A stretch of 64,000 nucleotides of DNA from Clostridiaceae bacterium (GCA_902363735.1 CABJBA010000004.1:124001-188000), one strand, 5' to 3'; positions 33,217-41,556 are shown, numbered from the stretch's first letter. Numbers and translations are program-made. The notes: a model not told the origin generated them from the sequence alone.

Positions 33217-34226
33217 TTGCGCCTCCTTTGTTTCAATAAAATAATTATAAATACAACTGATCCCACAGTTCCAAGAATCAAAGAGACAGGAACTTCAAAA
33301 GGCATTATAATAGCTCGGGAAATAATATCACAAAGAGTGATTGTTCCCATCCCCAATACACATACCCAAGGCAAATTACTTCTAAGATCATCTCCTCTGT
33401 ACATTGAAACAATATTAGGCACAATCAAACCTAAAAAAGGCAGGTTTCCAATGACAGCTGTAACAATTCCAACTGCAATAGAAACAAGACCTGTCCCCAA
33501 AAGAATTATTTTATTATAATTAACTCCAAGACTTGTTGCAACATCTTCCCCCAGACCAGCTAAGGTCAGTCTGTCAGCATAAATAAAGATAAGAACAGTA
33601 ACGATAATAATTAACCATAAGTATTCGTATCTGCCAACTTGAACTGCTGCAAAAGAACCGATAAACCAGTTTTGAATGTTTTGTGTCATTTGGAAGGTCA
33701 GTCCTATAAAAGTAGAAAATGCGGAAACAACTGCACCAAGCATCATACCAATAATGGGAACGATTAAAGATGAACGCAGTTTTATTTTTCTTAGAAACAT
33801 AAAGAAAATCATGGTTCCTATAAAAGAAAACACGATTGCCCCAGTCATTCTCAATACTAAAGTTGGGGCAGGAACCAATAAATAAACAAGAAGAAGTCCC
33901 AGACCCGACCATTCAATGGTACCGGTTGTAGTAGGCTCAACCAAACGATTCTGAGTAATGAGCTGCATTACAAGCCCTGTCATCGACATCGCTGCTCCGG
34001 AAAGCATGAGTGCAGCTGTTCTTGGAAGGCGGGTTATGAAAAACATGTCTCTTCCATCTGCTTGTCCCCATATATCGTAAACTCCGACAAACAGTGATAT
34101 AATACCTAAAGCAATAACGGCAATAATCGCTGACACAAAAGGTAAGGTCCATATTTTATTGTTATTATATCGTTGGGGCTGAGAATTCTCAGCCCCAATC
34201 ATTTTTTTCATTATTCTTTTAGACAC
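33213..34226 (-). CDS. siderophore ABC importer permease (YclN/CeuB-like)
   Basis: A 337-aa FecCD-family permease: FITRLPRTAALMLSGAAMSMTGLVMQLITQNRLVEPTTTGT, LAGLGEDVATSLGV and GNLPFLGLIVPNIVSMYRGDD. This matches the YclN/CeuB subgroup. GTG 34226 has AGGAG 11 nt upstream; ATG codons at 34211 and 34202 are alternatives. It starts 18 nt after the binding-protein gene. Confidence 0.87.
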   Translation of the reverse strand: MSKRIMKKMIGAENSQPQRYNNNKIWTLPFVSAIIAVIALGIISLFVGVYDIWGQADGRDMFFITRLPRTAALMLSGAAMSMTGLVMQLITQNRLVEPTTTGTIEWSGLGLLLVYLLVPAPTLVLRMTGAIVFSFIGTMIFFMFLRKIKLRSSLIVPIIGMMLGAVVSAFSTFIGLTFQMTQNIQNWFIGSFAAVQVGRYEYLWLIIIVTVLIFIYADRLTLAGLGEDVATSLGVNYNKIILLGTGLVSIAVGIVTAVIGNLPFLGLIVPNIVSMYRGDDLRSNLPWVCVLGMGTITLCDIISRAIIMPFEVPVSLILGTVGSVVFIIILLKQRRRK

Positions 34227-34244
34227 TATGTTATACTCCTGACA

Positions 34245-35294
34245 TTACTCAGACAAAGCCTTTGCGATGTCTTCAAACAGTTCCAGATAAGTTTGTATGG
34301 ATTCATTTGTATAAGTATCAGCCGGTGCATAAACGATATGTCCTTCCGTAACAGCAGTTACGTTTTGAAGAGCAGGTGAATTATCGATTACATCCTGAGC
34401 CGGAACCGCATCAGTTTCAGAAGATACTGCTGCATCACGATCTAATACAAAAAGCCAGTCTGGATTGCTTTGTGCAATTGCTTCAACAGAAATCTCATCA
34501 CCCTGATGATCAGAAGTAGCATCAGCAATATCTAATGCAGGAACCCAGCCAAACACTTCATACATAGGGCCCCAGACACGTCCGGAATGAGGCGCTGCAA
34601 AACCAACATTTCCGCCGGAAACCACAACGCTCATAACTGTATCTGTTCCGTTATACGCAGATTTGGCAGTTTCAATAGACTCATCAAAATCAGCTACCAA
34701 TTTCTCCGCCTCATCATTCTTGTCGAAAATTTTTCCCAAAGCGAGTGTAGAATCCTTAAGTCCATTAACTAAGTTTTCTCCAGGTGTATCTGTTTTTTCA
34801 GAAACATCAAAATTCAAATCAATAACGGCTGCATTCGGCACCAAAGCTTTTATGTCCTCATAAAAGGAAGCAAACCTTTGACCAACAATTACCAGCTCAG
34901 GATCTGCAGCTGCAATAATTTCAAGATTTGGTTCACGATGATTTCCAATATCCAAAACTGACTCATCAAGTACATAAGGTGAATCTGCCGGCATGACTCC
35001 CTTTGGAGCTGCTGCTAATACAATTCCCCAATCGGATAACGTCTCAAAGGTTCTATTGTCCAAAGAAATCACATTCTTAGGATTTACGGGAACGGTAACA
35101 GTTCCATGTACATCATTGATTTCAACAGTTAAAGCCTTCTCGGGCTCTGCGGCTGTAGTGCTTTCTGCGGGGGCCGAAGACTGAGAGCTTTCTGCAACTG
35201 TACTATTGGGAGCAGGTGAACTTGAGCAGGCTGACAACATTAAAGCAGTTACAGCTGCAATAGCGGTTGCATTTAAAAACTTAGTTATTTTCAT
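34245..35294 (-). CDS. siderophore-binding lipoprotein (YclQ/CeuE-like)
   Basis: A 349-aa lipoprotein. Signal peptide with lipobox LSAC, Ser/Ala/Glu-rich linker, then VEINDVHGTVTVPVNPKNVISLDNRTFETLSDWGI and NLEIIAAADPELVIVGQRFASFYEDIKAL, typical of YclQ/CeuE proteins that bind catecholate siderophores. GAGGAG precedes ATG 35294. It has a consensus promoter and a GTTAG-type operator, so iron control is likely. Confidence 0.88.
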   Translation of the reverse strand: MKITKFLNATAIAAVTALMLSACSSSPAPNSTVAESSQSSAPAESTTAAEPEKALTVEINDVHGTVTVPVNPKNVISLDNRTFETLSDWGIVLAAAPKGVMPADSPYVLDESVLDIGNHREPNLEIIAAADPELVIVGQRFASFYEDIKALVPNAAVIDLNFDVSEKTDTPGENLVNGLKDSTLALGKIFDKNDEAEKLVADFDESIETAKSAYNGTDTVMSVVVSGGNVGFAAPHSGRVWGPMYEVFGWVPALDIADATSDHQGDEISVEAIAQSNPDWLFVLDRDAAVSSETDAVPAQDVIDNSPALQNVTAVTEGHIVYAPADTYTNESIQTYLELFEDIAKALSE

Positions 35295-35324
35295 GATCTT
35301 CTCCTCATTAAAGATATGTATTTA

Positions 35325-35345
35325 GTTAGTTATAGCTAACGTTAG
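35325..35345. promoter_or_regulatory. GTTAG-N6-CTAAC-GTTAG operator of siderophore operon
   Basis: GTTAG (35325-35329), six bases, CTAAC (35336-35340), immediately followed by GTTAG (35341-35345), just downstream of the -10 box. Same design as 27621-27651, including a third half-site. Confidence 0.6.
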
Positions 35346-35347
35346 TT

Positions 35348-35376
35348 ATCATACTATAACATCGGATTCTTGTCAA
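35348..35376 (-). promoter_or_regulatory. promoter of the siderophore importer operon
   Basis: Minus strand TTGACA (35376-35371), 17-bp spacer, TATGAT (35353-35348); close to consensus. Confidence 0.7.
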
Positions 35377-35392
35377 TGCATAAAATCGTAAG

Positions 35393-35433
35393 CAGAGTAA
35401 GGGAGGAGCCATTTCGGCCCCTCCCTTACTCTG
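35393..35433. terminator. terminator hairpin downstream of MATE gene
   Basis: 14-bp perfect stem CAGAGTAAGGGAGG (35393-35406) with 35420-35433 and further pairing inside. Only a short T run (GATTTTAT) follows on the minus strand, so efficiency is uncertain. Confidence 0.6.
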
Positions 35434-35467
35434 TAAAAGACTTCTCAGAAGGCATATACTGCCTTTT

Positions 35468-36844
35468 CTATGCACTGGTAATTAAAGCTTTTCGAATCCA
35501 TAAAAAATATATAAACAGACAAACACTTGACGTAAACCAAGTAATAGGATAAACCCAGGCTATTGTTGTCGCATTAGGTTGAAGATTTGACAGGAATGTT
35601 ACACAAAGCGGGCGAAATACACACATATTTACAAGAACAATCAATGTGGATGACAAGATTCTTCCACTCCCCCTGATAAAGGCAGAGAACACTTCTAAAA
35701 ACACATATATAAAATAAAATGGAACCGTAACTCTAATAATCTGTATTCCTATTGCTATAACAGACATATCCTTGGTAAATAAGCGAAGTACAAATCCACA
35801 TAATAGCATAATAAAGGCACTGGTTAAAACAGTCATTACCAATCCCAAAAACAGGCTTACTTTCAATCCTTTCAATGCCCTATCCAGCTTTTTAGCACCT
35901 ATATTTTGTCCTGTGAAGGTTACGCTTGCCTGACCAATGGCCATAATAGGAAGATATATGAAAAGTTCAACTTTAAAGTAAGATGTAAAAGCCGCAATAC
36001 TGTCCACACCAAGGTCATTTATTCTGCTCTGTACAATCAAATTAGACAACGTGATTGAAATTGCCTGAACCCCCGCGGGGATGCTGACAATCATAATGTC
36101 TTTCATGTCAGCTAAAGTCATTTGAATTTTCTTAATACAGAAAGAAATTCCATTATCCAACCGGCAAAGATGCCTAAATATCAAAACTGCTGCCATTCCT
36201 TGGGAACATACGGTTGTTACAGCAGCTCCTAGTACCCCCCAGTCTAATAGTCCAACAAACACTATATTGGCTATGACATTACAAATTCCGCCAATCAGCT
36301 GATATAATGTAGGCGACCGCGAATCTCCAAGGCCACGCAATATACCGGCACCGGTATTGTACACGGCTATAGGAAGCAGACTAAAAATGTATATCTGCAG
36401 ATATTTTTCAGATAATTTAAAAATATCATCAGGAACACGAAGCAAGTCTAAAAAAACCGGTGTCAGAACATAAGCCAGCACGGTCATGATCAAACCACCT
36501 GCAATACTGAGCACTGTTGAAACAGATACCATTGATTTTAGTTTCTCAAAGTTTTGCTCACCCAGGAAACGTGCCGCTAATATGTTTGTACCTATACTCA
36601 TTCCCGTAAAAAATCCTACTATACAGGTTATAAATAAGCTGCTTGAACCTACAGCCGCCGCTGCCTCTTTCCCCACCATCTGGCCTATAAACATCAGATC
36701 TACCGTATTATAAAGCTGCTGAATCAGACTGCTGCATAAGAGTGGAAAAGCATATATAATAAGCTGCTTCCATATACACCCTTCAGTTAAATCCATAAAT
36801 AATCTTTTTTTCTGAGGTATTTTATTCTCTGTTTTATTTCCCAT
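35468..36844 (-). CDS. MATE family efflux transporter
   Basis: A 458-aa protein with about twelve membrane segments and the typical beginning DLTEGCIWKQLIIYAFPLLCSSLIQQLYNTVDLMFIGQMVG. MATE exporters use Na+ or H+ gradients to expel drugs, and some expel siderophores or metabolites. ATG 36844 is chosen because AGAGTGG lies before it and it is 10 nt after the stop of a small upstream gene; the ATG at 36895 lies inside that small gene. A GGTTAG-type operator precedes the pair, linking it to the iron loci. Confidence 0.85.
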   Translation of the reverse strand: MGNKTENKIPQKKRLFMDLTEGCIWKQLIIYAFPLLCSSLIQQLYNTVDLMFIGQMVGKEAAAAVGSSSLFITCIVGFFTGMSIGTNILAARFLGEQNFEKLKSMVSVSTVLSIAGGLIMTVLAYVLTPVFLDLLRVPDDIFKLSEKYLQIYIFSLLPIAVYNTGAGILRGLGDSRSPTLYQLIGGICNVIANIVFVGLLDWGVLGAAVTTVCSQGMAAVLIFRHLCRLDNGISFCIKKIQMTLADMKDIMIVSIPAGVQAISITLSNLIVQSRINDLGVDSIAAFTSYFKVELFIYLPIMAIGQASVTFTGQNIGAKKLDRALKGLKVSLFLGLVMTVLTSAFIMLLCGFVLRLFTKDMSVIAIGIQIIRVTVPFYFIYVFLEVFSAFIRGSGRILSSTLIVLVNMCVFRPLCVTFLSNLQPNATTIAWVYPITWFTSSVCLFIYFLWIRKALITSA

Positions 36845-36854
36845 ATCAACCACT

Positions 36855-36986
36855 CTATATGCAGCCACTGTGTTGTGTATACATTTCACCGCCATATAGA
36901 TGAGAGATTAAATCGGCAAATACCAGCTCAGTTTTGAGCTGTTTCATTGTACCAGAGGCATCAATTACCAAAAAATAGCTTTTCAT
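36855..36986 (-). CDS. 43-aa small protein upstream of MATE gene
   Basis: Begins MKSYFLVIDASGTMKQLKTE and ends YTQHSGCI. AAGGAG lies 8 nt before ATG 36986, better than the MATE site, and its TAG is 10 nt before the MATE start. It could be a coupled leader peptide or the truncated first part of a lost gene; I recognise no family. The promoter and operator at 37006-37064 drive it. Confidence 0.45.
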   Translation of the reverse strand: MKSYFLVIDASGTMKQLKTELVFADLISHLYGGEMYTQHSGCI

Positions 36987-37005
36987 TGTAGGAACTCCTT
37001 TTCAT

Positions 37006-37064
37006 GGTTAGTCTCAGTTAACTTCACGCTCTGTAAGTATATCAGAAGTCATCGCTAACTTGAA
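37006..37064 (-). promoter_or_regulatory. promoter with GGTTAG-type operator for the small gene and MATE
   Basis: Minus strand TTCAAG (37064-37059), 17-bp spacer, TATACT (37041-37036). GGTTAG-N6-TTAACT (37006-37023) lies 12 bp after the -10 box. The right arm is imperfect (4 of 6 bases). The remaining bases to 37192 are AT-rich and hold no gene. Confidence 0.5.
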
Positions 37065-37192
37065 CCTCCCAAAAAAGAATGACATAACATGCCATTTTGT
37101 TATATCCAAATCAAATTCCAATCTTAAAATATAATTAATATTGACTCACACGGGTCTCAAATCTTTAATATCCATCATCACATAAGTATTTT

Positions 37193-37963
37193 CTATGTAA
37201 ATAAATAACTTGTCATAGACAAGGAACCCATCATACAGCTGTTGTTATAGACCGAAATCTCATCTTCTTGATCAGCGGCACCAAGTATATACAGAATGGG
37301 ATTAAAATGATCCGGCGTAGGCACTGCTAAATTTGCTGTTTCTCCCAGACTTTGATAATTAATAACATTCTCATGATTGCGATTTTCAATATTTTCTTTA
37401 ATAAAATCATCAAACTTATACGCCCAGTCAAACCCCTTGTCCGTTACTCCCCAATCAATCATCCGAAGGTTATGAACAATATTTCCGCTTCCAAACAAAA
37501 GAACACCTTGATCCCTTAAGCATTTTAACTCTTTGCCTATCTGATAATGAACCTCCGGAGGGGCTGAGGCATCTATACTGATCTGGAAAACAGGAATATC
37601 TCTTTCAGGGTACATGTGGACCAGAACAGACCACGTACCATGGTCAATGCCCCAGGAGTTATCATATACACTTTGTCTGCTGATTAAATTTTTTGCATTT
37701 CCTGCAAGTTTCGGATTGCCAGGTACATTATACAGTATCTCGTATAGCTCTTTTGGAAAACCGTACATATCGTGTATGGTTTTTGGATTTTCTTCATTCA
37801 TAATCTTTGTGCCTTTTGTATACCAATGAGCTGAGATTGATACAATTGCCTGAGGCTTAGGAATTTTTTTCGCCATTTCTCTCCAGTTCTTCGTATATAG
37901 GTTCTCTTCTATTGCGTTCATAGGCGAACCATGGCCTATAAACATCATGGGCATTCTAGACAT
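37193..37963 (-). CDS. LigB/DODA-type extradiol dioxygenase family protein (YgiD-like)
   Basis: A 256-aa class III extradiol dioxygenase-like protein: MFIGHGSPMNAI with a metal-ligand His, VSISAHWYTKGT with a second, DHGTWSVLVHMYPERDIPVFQIS and LLFGSGNIVHNL. YgiD/DODA proteins cleave catechol rings such as DOPA using Fe or Zn and oxygen; in an anaerobe the physiological reaction may differ. AAGGAG lies 8 nt before ATG. It is divergent from the kinase gene and within reach of the iron loci, so catechol-siderophore breakdown is conceivable. Confidence 0.83.
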   Translation of the reverse strand: MSRMPMMFIGHGSPMNAIEENLYTKNWREMAKKIPKPQAIVSISAHWYTKGTKIMNEENPKTIHDMYGFPKELYEILYNVPGNPKLAGNAKNLISRQSVYDNSWGIDHGTWSVLVHMYPERDIPVFQISIDASAPPEVHYQIGKELKCLRDQGVLLFGSGNIVHNLRMIDWGVTDKGFDWAYKFDDFIKENIENRNHENVINYQSLGETANLAVPTPDHFNPILYILGAADQEDEISVYNNSCMMGSLSMTSYLFT

Positions 37964-38150
37964 ACTGTCAACTCCTTATCATTTTTTATTTATTTTACTC
38001 CCAATTCTCCTGCCAGTCCAGACTAAATTTATTCTCTATGGGCTTCTATTACTTTTTCAAATAAACAGACAGTTAAGAACCTGTTATTTCTTGCCGATAC
38101 ACGTTATAATACATCAACATATTATTCACCCTGAGAAAAGGAGCCGGCTT

Positions 38151-39446
38151 ATGTACCAAGTAAACATTGCCATAAACCTGTATAGTGCATTAATCTGTAT
38201 AATCCTTCTTTTTTCAATGTGGCTGAACGGCAGTACAAAAGAAAAATCAGACCGTTTTTTTATGGGCATGTGCCTATTCAATATTGGCATGATACTGGGG
38301 GATATCCCTGCATGGGCATTTGAGGGCTTTTCCCAGCCATGGTACCCTGCCGCTTTAAAAATAGGTTCCGTAATTTTTTGGGGCAGTTCCGGCCCTCTGC
38401 TACTGTCACTCACTGGCTATATCCTGGAATATTTACCTGTGTGGGTGAATCCCCGCAAGCTTGTCTGGCGAGTGGCCTGTTCCTTATGTGCCGTTCATGT
38501 TCTATGCAGCATCCTGTCCTACTGGAACGGAATGTATTTTACTATCGGCGAGGGGAACATTTACCAGCGCGGAAACTGGTATTGGATGTCGCAGCTCATT
38601 TCCTTTATTTTCTTTGTCTTAGATACTGTGCTGATTGCCATTTGCCGTAAAGAAATACGGAAAAGGGATGCCCTGATCATCTCCAGCTATGTTTTTCTGG
38701 CAGCTGTGGCACTATTTATTCAAATTTTAAATTTCGGCATCGCACTTATCAATACAGGGACCGCAATTTCAATTCTGATTATCTATATCAACATCCAGTC
38801 TCAGCGGGAGCTTCGTATGGAGCTGCAGGAAAAAAAGCTGGCAGAGGCACAAATCAGTATTACACTGAGCCAGATACAGCCCCATTTTCTCTACAATACC
38901 CTGACCACCATCCGGCAGCTTTGTGAGCTTGATCCCATGGATGCCAAGGAAGCCATCAGAGATTTTTCCCATTTTCTGCGCGCTAATATGGATTCCCTGA
39001 CGAACAGGGCTCCCATTCCCTTTGAACAGGAGCTAACCCATGTTATGCACTATCTTAATCTGGAGAAGCGGAGGTTCATGGAACGGCTCTGTGTGGAATA
39101 TGAAATCACCGTACTGGACTTTTCCATTCCTCCGCTGACTCTTCAGCCCATTGCAGAAAACGCAGTGCGCCACGGCATCCTCCGGCGGGAAAAAGGCGGT
39201 ACTTTGAAAATTCGTACAGAGGAAACCCATACCTCCTATGTCATTACGGTATCCGACGACGGAGTGGGCTTTTCTTTTTTACCGGACAATTCCGGCCGCA
39301 GTCATGTAGGAATATCTAATGTACGTAAACGTCTTCTTTCTTTGTGCGGCGGCACACTGGAATTTTTCAGTACGCCAGGCAAGGGCACTACTGTTATCAT
39401 GACCATACCAAAGAAAGGAAAAACAGATGAAATATCTCATTGTTGA
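38151..39446 (+). CDS. LytS/YehU-type sensor histidine kinase with multi-span membrane sensor
   Basis: A 431-aa kinase. About seven hydrophobic segments fill residues 5-215, with no large outside loop, so the signal is probably small, lipophilic or membrane-related. A short coiled region leads to the His_kinase domain: QIQPHFLYNTL with H245, then HATPase motifs AENAVRHGI and SDDGVGFSF, and GISNVRKRL. ATG 38151 has AAAGGAG. A TATAAT box lies at 38105-38110. Its end overlaps the response-regulator gene by 20 nt. Confidence 0.87.
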   Translation: MYQVNIAINLYSALICIILLFSMWLNGSTKEKSDRFFMGMCLFNIGMILGDIPAWAFEGFSQPWYPAALKIGSVIFWGSSGPLLLSLTGYILEYLPVWVNPRKLVWRVACSLCAVHVLCSILSYWNGMYFTIGEGNIYQRGNWYWMSQLISFIFFVLDTVLIAICRKEIRKRDALIISSYVFLAAVALFIQILNFGIALINTGTAISILIIYINIQSQRELRMELQEKKLAEAQISITLSQIQPHFLYNTLTTIRQLCELDPMDAKEAIRDFSHFLRANMDSLTNRAPIPFEQELTHVMHYLNLEKRRFMERLCVEYEITVLDFSIPPLTLQPIAENAVRHGILRREKGGTLKIRTEETHTSYVITVSDDGVGFSFLPDNSGRSHVGISNVRKRLLSLCGGTLEFFSTPGKGTTVIMTIPKKGKTDEISHC

Positions 39447-40215
39447 CGACGAGCCAATGGCTCTGCGGGATTTGCAGGAAGTTTTGACAAGTGCTGTGCC
39501 GGACTGTAAAACCGCCCCCTTTTCCTCTCCTGCCAAAGCGCTGGAACAGGCAAAGACCATTGTTTTTCATGCTGCGTTTCTTGATATTGAAATGGGAAGT
39601 GTGAACGGTCTTGTGCTTGCCAGACAGCTTAAAGATATACAGCCCAATATCCATATTATTTTTGTGACCAGCTACGCAAAATATGCAGTAGATGCTTTTA
39701 AAATCCATGCCACTGGTTATTTGCTGAAACCTGTAGCAGAAGAGGATATCTTACGGGAATTGACCTTCCTGTATGGAATAAATGTTCCTCAGAAGCAAAA
39801 AATCCGGGTGCAGACCTTTGGTGGATTTGAGGTGTTTGTCAATAACGTTCCCATCCAATTCAGGCGGCGCAAAGCAAAAGAGCTTCTGGCACTTTTAATT
39901 GACCGCCGGGGTGCAAGCCTGACGGCGGCTGAAATCTGTGCGATTTTATGGGAGGACGCCCCCATGGGGCAATCACGGAAAAGCTATCTGAGAACTCTTG
40001 TTACGGATTTAAAATCAGCCTTGGACGAAGCGGGAATCCAGGATGTTTTCATCAAACGGCACAACAGCTTTGCCATCGCTTCTGACAAGCTGGACTGTGA
40101 CAGCTACCGCTTTTTGAAAGGTGATCCTCAGGCGGTTAACAGCTATCGGCACGATTATATGCCAGCTTACAGCTGGGCAGAATTCTCCATGCCTCTCTTT
40201 GAACTGGGGCTGTAA
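39427..40215 (+). CDS. response regulator with SARP-like winged-helix output
   Basis: A 262-aa regulator. Receiver at 1-115: acidic pair DD near residues 7-8, phospho-acceptor D53 in FLDIEMG, Lys in YLLKPV. From about 124 it has VQTFGGFEVFVNN, RRRKAKELLALLIDRRGASLTAAEICAILWED and YLRTLVTDLKSALDEAG, the OmpR-like fold of SARP/BTAD regulators, with a much shortened tail instead of a full BTAD domain. This differs from the LytTR output usual with LytS kinases. It overlaps the kinase gene by 20 nt. Probable target: the promoter just downstream. Confidence 0.85.
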   Translation: MKYLIVDDEPMALRDLQEVLTSAVPDCKTAPFSSPAKALEQAKTIVFHAAFLDIEMGSVNGLVLARQLKDIQPNIHIIFVTSYAKYAVDAFKIHATGYLLKPVAEEDILRELTFLYGINVPQKQKIRVQTFGGFEVFVNNVPIQFRRRKAKELLALLIDRRGASLTAAEICAILWEDAPMGQSRKSYLRTLVTDLKSALDEAGIQDVFIKRHNSFAIASDKLDCDSYRFLKGDPQAVNSYRHDYMPAYSWAEFSMPLFELGL

Positions 40216-40223
40216 TTTTTTTT

Positions 40224-40254
40224 AAGCTTGATTTTTACGAAATCAAGCTTTTTT
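40224..40254 (+). terminator. intrinsic terminator of the two-component operon
   Basis: 11-bp perfect stem (40224-40234 with 40240-40250), 5-nt loop, then TTTT. Its T run overlaps the first direct-repeat unit of the next promoter. Confidence 0.78.
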
Positions 40255-40287
40255 GTTGCACTTTTGTTGCACTTGGTTTTGTATAAT
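40251..40287 (+). promoter_or_regulatory. 11-bp tandem direct repeat 9 bp before TATAAT; SARP-type activator site
   Basis: TTTTGTTGCAC occurs twice without a gap (40251-40261, 40262-40272), then nine bases and TATAAT (40282-40287). No good -35 box stands 17 bp upstream. SARP activators bind heptamer direct repeats with 11-bp period ending about 8 bp from the -10 box, so this layout fits the SARP-like regulator encoded just upstream. The predicted start would lie very near the ribosome binding site of the peptide gene. Confidence 0.6.
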
Positions 40288-40309
40288 GGACACAAAAGGA
40301 GAACAGTGC

Positions 40310-40456
40310 ATGAACATTAGTAAAAAAAACGGTATTGGATACCAGGAACCCGGCCCTCAAAAAGATCAGGTATTTAAAAAAGGGGGTGGTTATTATGATT
40401 GTTTTGCAGAAGGAGGCATGGGATTGCCTATATCATGCGGCACCGTGTTTGATTAG
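40310..40456 (+). CDS. 48-aa Gly/Cys-containing small peptide
   Basis: AAAAGGAG lies 9 nt before ATG. The peptide is basic and polar at first (MNISKKNGIGYQEPGP), then VFKKGGGYYDC and a C-terminal part rich in Gly with two Cys (C31, C43). The KKGGG-YYDC junction resembles a double-glycine leader/core boundary, and the Cys pair could form a bridge, but no peptidase, modification enzyme or exporter is adjacent. It lies right after the SARP-type repeats, 39 nt before a 133-aa orphan. Not a known family to me. Confidence 0.55.
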   Translation: MNISKKNGIGYQEPGPQKDQVFKKGGGYYDCFAEGGMGLPISCGTVFD

Positions 40457-40495
40457 AAAACCATTGTAACTTACATACTTAAAGGAGAAATCACT

Positions 40496-40897
40496 ATGAA
40501 CGTAAAATTTGAAAGATTACCTCAGGCAAACAACAGCATTGACGGCTTGGTATTAAGCAATGAGCAATTAGCAGCTATTGAGAAAGACTACTTAACTATG
40601 CCGCTGAAATCAAACGGATCATATGGACCAATCACCTGGAATGCTGACTTCTGCATGAACTTTCAGGACCTTTCTAAAAGTTATGCTTATATTGAATTAT
40701 TTGTATTTGGAATAAACATTATAGATGGCAGGCTTGATGCAGCCAATCCTAAAATTTCGGTGGCTTTGAATGTGGCTGGATGCGGTGTTAAGGGGACTGT
40801 GGGGATTGATTTCGACAAATGCAACATCTATTTCAATGGTTCCATAAACTTTTTTTATTATATAAATCATTATGACTTTACTATTTTAAGCTTTTAG
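40496..40897 (+). CDS. 133-aa protein of unknown function
   Basis: A 133-aa protein with AAAGGAG before ATG. It has no signal peptide or clear membrane helix; the C-terminal half is rich in beta-type sequence (ISVALNVAGCGVKGTVGIDFD) and ends with an aromatic stretch (NFFYYINHYDFTILSF). Four Cys in total, none in a metal motif. I do not recognise the family. It follows the 48-aa peptide gene by 39 nt and probably shares the activator-dependent promoter; partner or self-protection protein for the peptide is only a guess. Confidence 0.65.
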   Translation: MNVKFERLPQANNSIDGLVLSNEQLAAIEKDYLTMPLKSNGSYGPITWNADFCMNFQDLSKSYAYIELFVFGINIIDGRLDAANPKISVALNVAGCGVKGTVGIDFDKCNIYFNGSINFFYYINHYDFTILSF

Positions 40898-40930
40898 GGC
40901 AGCGGTTTGTTTTTAGAAGATATGATATCA

Positions 40931-40972
40931 CAAAGGACGCACCGGTTGAAGCTTCAGCCTGTGCGTCCTTTG
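40931..40972. terminator. long hairpin between convergent genes
   Basis: 12-bp perfect stem CAAAGGACGCAC/GTGCGTCCTTTG (40931-40942, 40961-40972), with an inner TGAAGCTTCA palindrome. No strong T run; probably a bidirectional terminator or mRNA end. Confidence 0.55.
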
Positions 40973-40978
40973 AACACT

Positions 40979-41392
40979 CTATTTTTTATTTGGTTTTCGC
41001 TTAACCTGCAGTAATTTTTCCATATCGGAAAATAATGATGTATCCGTTAATTCAAACATCATCCACTTTCCATCATGGTATGTCGTTGATTCATCATAAA
41101 TACGCTGTATTTCTGCTGAATAATGATTCCTGCCTGCCTCAAATTCAGCTCTTTCTTCTTTTCCAAAAATAATCATAAAGCCCAGCACGTCTTCTTTTGC
41201 GTATAACCCACATAAGGTTTTTCCGCCCCTGCGATATTTATATTCATATGTCCATTTTTTTCCTCCATAATTCCAAAGACGCTCCATATCATAACGGGAT
41301 TCTATCAAATGAGTCAGTTTTATCCATACATCAAATAGTGGTTGTCCAATAAGAGTAATCATTTCTTTATTGGTTGGTATCTTTTCAAGCAT
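40979..41392 (-). CDS. DUF3788 family protein
   Basis: A 137-aa protein matching DUF3788: PTNKEMITLIGQPLFDVWIKL, a WNYGGKKWTYEYKYRRGGKTLCGLY core and ADV-like FMIIFGKEERAEFE. Function unknown; such proteins are common as single genes in Clostridia. ATG 41392 has GGAGG at 8 nt; a longer frame lacks a site. Confidence 0.75.
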   Translation of the reverse strand: MLEKIPTNKEMITLIGQPLFDVWIKLTHLIESRYDMERLWNYGGKKWTYEYKYRRGGKTLCGLYAKEDVLGFMIIFGKEERAEFEAGRNHYSAEIQRIYDESTTYHDGKWMMFELTDTSLFSDMEKLLQVKRKPNKK

Positions 41393-41520
41393 TGACTTTC
41401 CTCCATATTGAGTTTTTATGTTATTATAACACACAAAATATGACAACAGTATGTCGTGTTTATATTTACCAACAGGAGTTTTATTAAATTACAGGAGCAA
41501 CATCATATAGCAAAAAATGT

Positions 41521-41556
41521 TAGGCTTGACTAACTCAAAGTTTGTATGCTATGCTG
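41521..41556 (+). promoter_or_regulatory. promoter of the riboswitch/P-type ATPase unit with TTAG-N6-CTAA element
   Basis: TTGACT (41528-41533), 17-bp spacer, TATGCT (41551-41556). A TTAG-N6-CTAA element (41521-41534) overlaps the -35 box. This is the fifth and weakest member of the shared operator family. Confidence 0.5.

Noticed and set aside
37193..37963. Claiming DOPA as substrate of the LigB-type protein
   Set aside because: The family is clear but its substrate in an anaerobe cannot be read from sequence.
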